A DNA stretch of 64,000 bases from Vibrio proteolyticus NBRC 13287 (lineage in GTDB: Bacteria > Pseudomonadota > Gammaproteobacteria > Enterobacterales > Vibrionaceae). Position numbers and translations under genes: made by a program. A model generated the notes under the pieces. That model saw nothing but the letters and a program-made list of their open reading frames with translations, was not told the origin of the DNA and searched no databases. The DNA lies in the NCBI RefSeq assembly GCF_000467125.1, contig NZ_BATJ01000001.1, forward strand, positions 496,001 to 560,000. Reading direction: 5' to 3'. Of this stretch, positions 63,429 to 64,000 are shown piece by piece (positions within the stretch are counted from its first letter, which is position 1; every line of letters begins with the position of its first letter).

Positions 63429-64000
63429 TCAGTCAATGTGAATCTCGAAACGGCCCTCTTCCACCGTAACCAAGACGGCCTGAACGGGCTTGTTTTCACT
63501 CATGCGAACAATGCATTGGTTGGCCAGCTCCGGCATCAGTTGTCGGTTGATCAATTGCTCCACCGCACGAGCACCAGTTTCCGGAGACTGGTTCATGGCA
63601 ACCAACTGCTCAACGACCTCCGGCTGATAGTCAAAACGGGCGCCGTAATGCTCAGCAACCCGTTTGCGGATCCGCTTGAGTGACAAGGTCGCGATTTGCG
63701 CCATCTCCTCATCATTGAGTGGGAAGTACGGTACAATGGTCGCACGGCCCAAAAACGCAGGTTTGAAGAATTGCTGCAACTCGGGAAAGATTGCCTGGGT
63801 CAGTTGCGGAATCGAAGGACGGCCGTTTACGCAGGCATTCACCACCGCACTGTCCGCCGCGTTCGACGTCATGATGATGATGGTGTTACGGAAATCTATT
63901 TCACGGCCTTCGCTGTCCGAAATAGAGCCTTTGTCGAAGATCTGGTAGAAAATGTCGTGCACGCCCGGATGGGCTTTTTCCATTTCATCCAGCAGCAATA
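63429..64000 (-). CDS. clpV: T6SS ATPase ClpV (TssH), C-terminal part
   Basis: AAA+ unfoldase that disassembles the contracted TssB-TssC sheath. The frame is open to the window edge, so only the last 190 residues are seen: LLDEMEKAHPGVHDIFYQIFDKG (second AAA+ domain), SDSEGREIDFRNTIIIMTSN, LGRATIVPYFPL, and the ClpB-like C-terminal SPETGARAVEQLINRQLMPE. First gene of the visible T6SS cluster. A 135-base gap separates it from the ATP-grasp gene; no hairpin was seen there. Confidence 0.93.
   Translation of the reverse strand, partial: LLLDEMEKAHPGVHDIFYQIFDKGSISDSEGREIDFRNTIIIMTSNAADSAVVNACVNGRPSIPQLTQAIFPELQQFFKPAFLGRATIVPYFPLNDEEMAQIATLSLKRIRKRVAEHYGARFDYQPEVVEQLVAMNQSPETGARAVEQLINRQLMPELANQCIVRMSENKPVQAVLVTVEEGRFEIHID

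Noticed and set aside
1..64000. CRISPR arrays, tRNA or rRNA genes, insertion sequences, integrons, phage genes
   Set aside because: No regularly spaced repeats, cloverleaf sequences, transposase or integrase frames were found on reading both strands.

Overview
The window looks like a stretch of a Vibrio chromosome, most like the V. fluvialis / V. furnissii group. That placement is an inference from gene content and gene order; the species cannot be proven from the sequence alone. Nearly every gene has a recognisable vibrio counterpart. The order trp operon - symporter - serC - kinase/regulator - tfoX - HDOD - lysO - panP - hexR follows one familiar vibrio backbone. The pairs metE/aspS and fadE/psrA/vrrA are also typical.

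Layout. 1-2983: end of the trp operon (trpCF partial, trpB, trpA). 3324-4580: a dicarboxylate/amino-acid symporter behind a perfect palindrome that contains a PurR-like box. 4759-8485: a LuxM/LuxN acyl-homoserine-lactone quorum-sensing pair. 8584-10737: small housekeeping genes (yciB, yciA, yciI) and the type II secretion pilotin aspS. 10778-14207: divergent metE/metR with MetJ boxes. 14226-17227: small conserved proteins and a LasA-like M23 peptidase. 17710-26500: ygiQ, serC, a DUF945 protein, an unusual sensor kinase with a single-domain response regulator, a small outer-membrane protein and tfoX. 26865-32290: HDOD protein, lysO, a periplasmic protein, panP and hexR. 32336-32890: an internally deleted iron-alcohol dehydrogenase. 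33159-38175: grxA, ybjL, fabV and a secreted nuclease. 38229-41546: fadE with a PsrA-like regulator and an sRNA that matches VrrA, with its own sigma-E promoter. 41561-46444: a three-gene glycan/lipid-A-type modification operon divergent from a two-component system. 46513-50474: ACC-deaminase-like enzyme, DUF1496 protein, gabD and an AraC regulator.

50519-64000 (minus strand) is a type VI secretion cluster that runs out of the window. Reading 5' to 3' it holds clpV (partial), a Ddl-like ATP-grasp enzyme, a periplasmic binding protein, the FHA protein TagH, TssJ, TssK, TssL, TssM, a very compact protein kinase, and two large proteins I do not recognise. The sheath, baseplate, Hcp and VgrG genes must lie elsewhere, probably beyond 64000.

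The most unusual content is in the T6SS cluster: the ATP-grasp/binding-protein pair, a TssL with a SPOR-like tail, a TssM with an altered Walker A, and the kinase-plus-two-unknowns tail. Further points of interest are the vrrA locus, the pseudo-receiver histidine kinase, the PurR-like palindrome and the Fe-ADH remnant. No rRNA, tRNA, CRISPR array, insertion sequence or prophage was seen.
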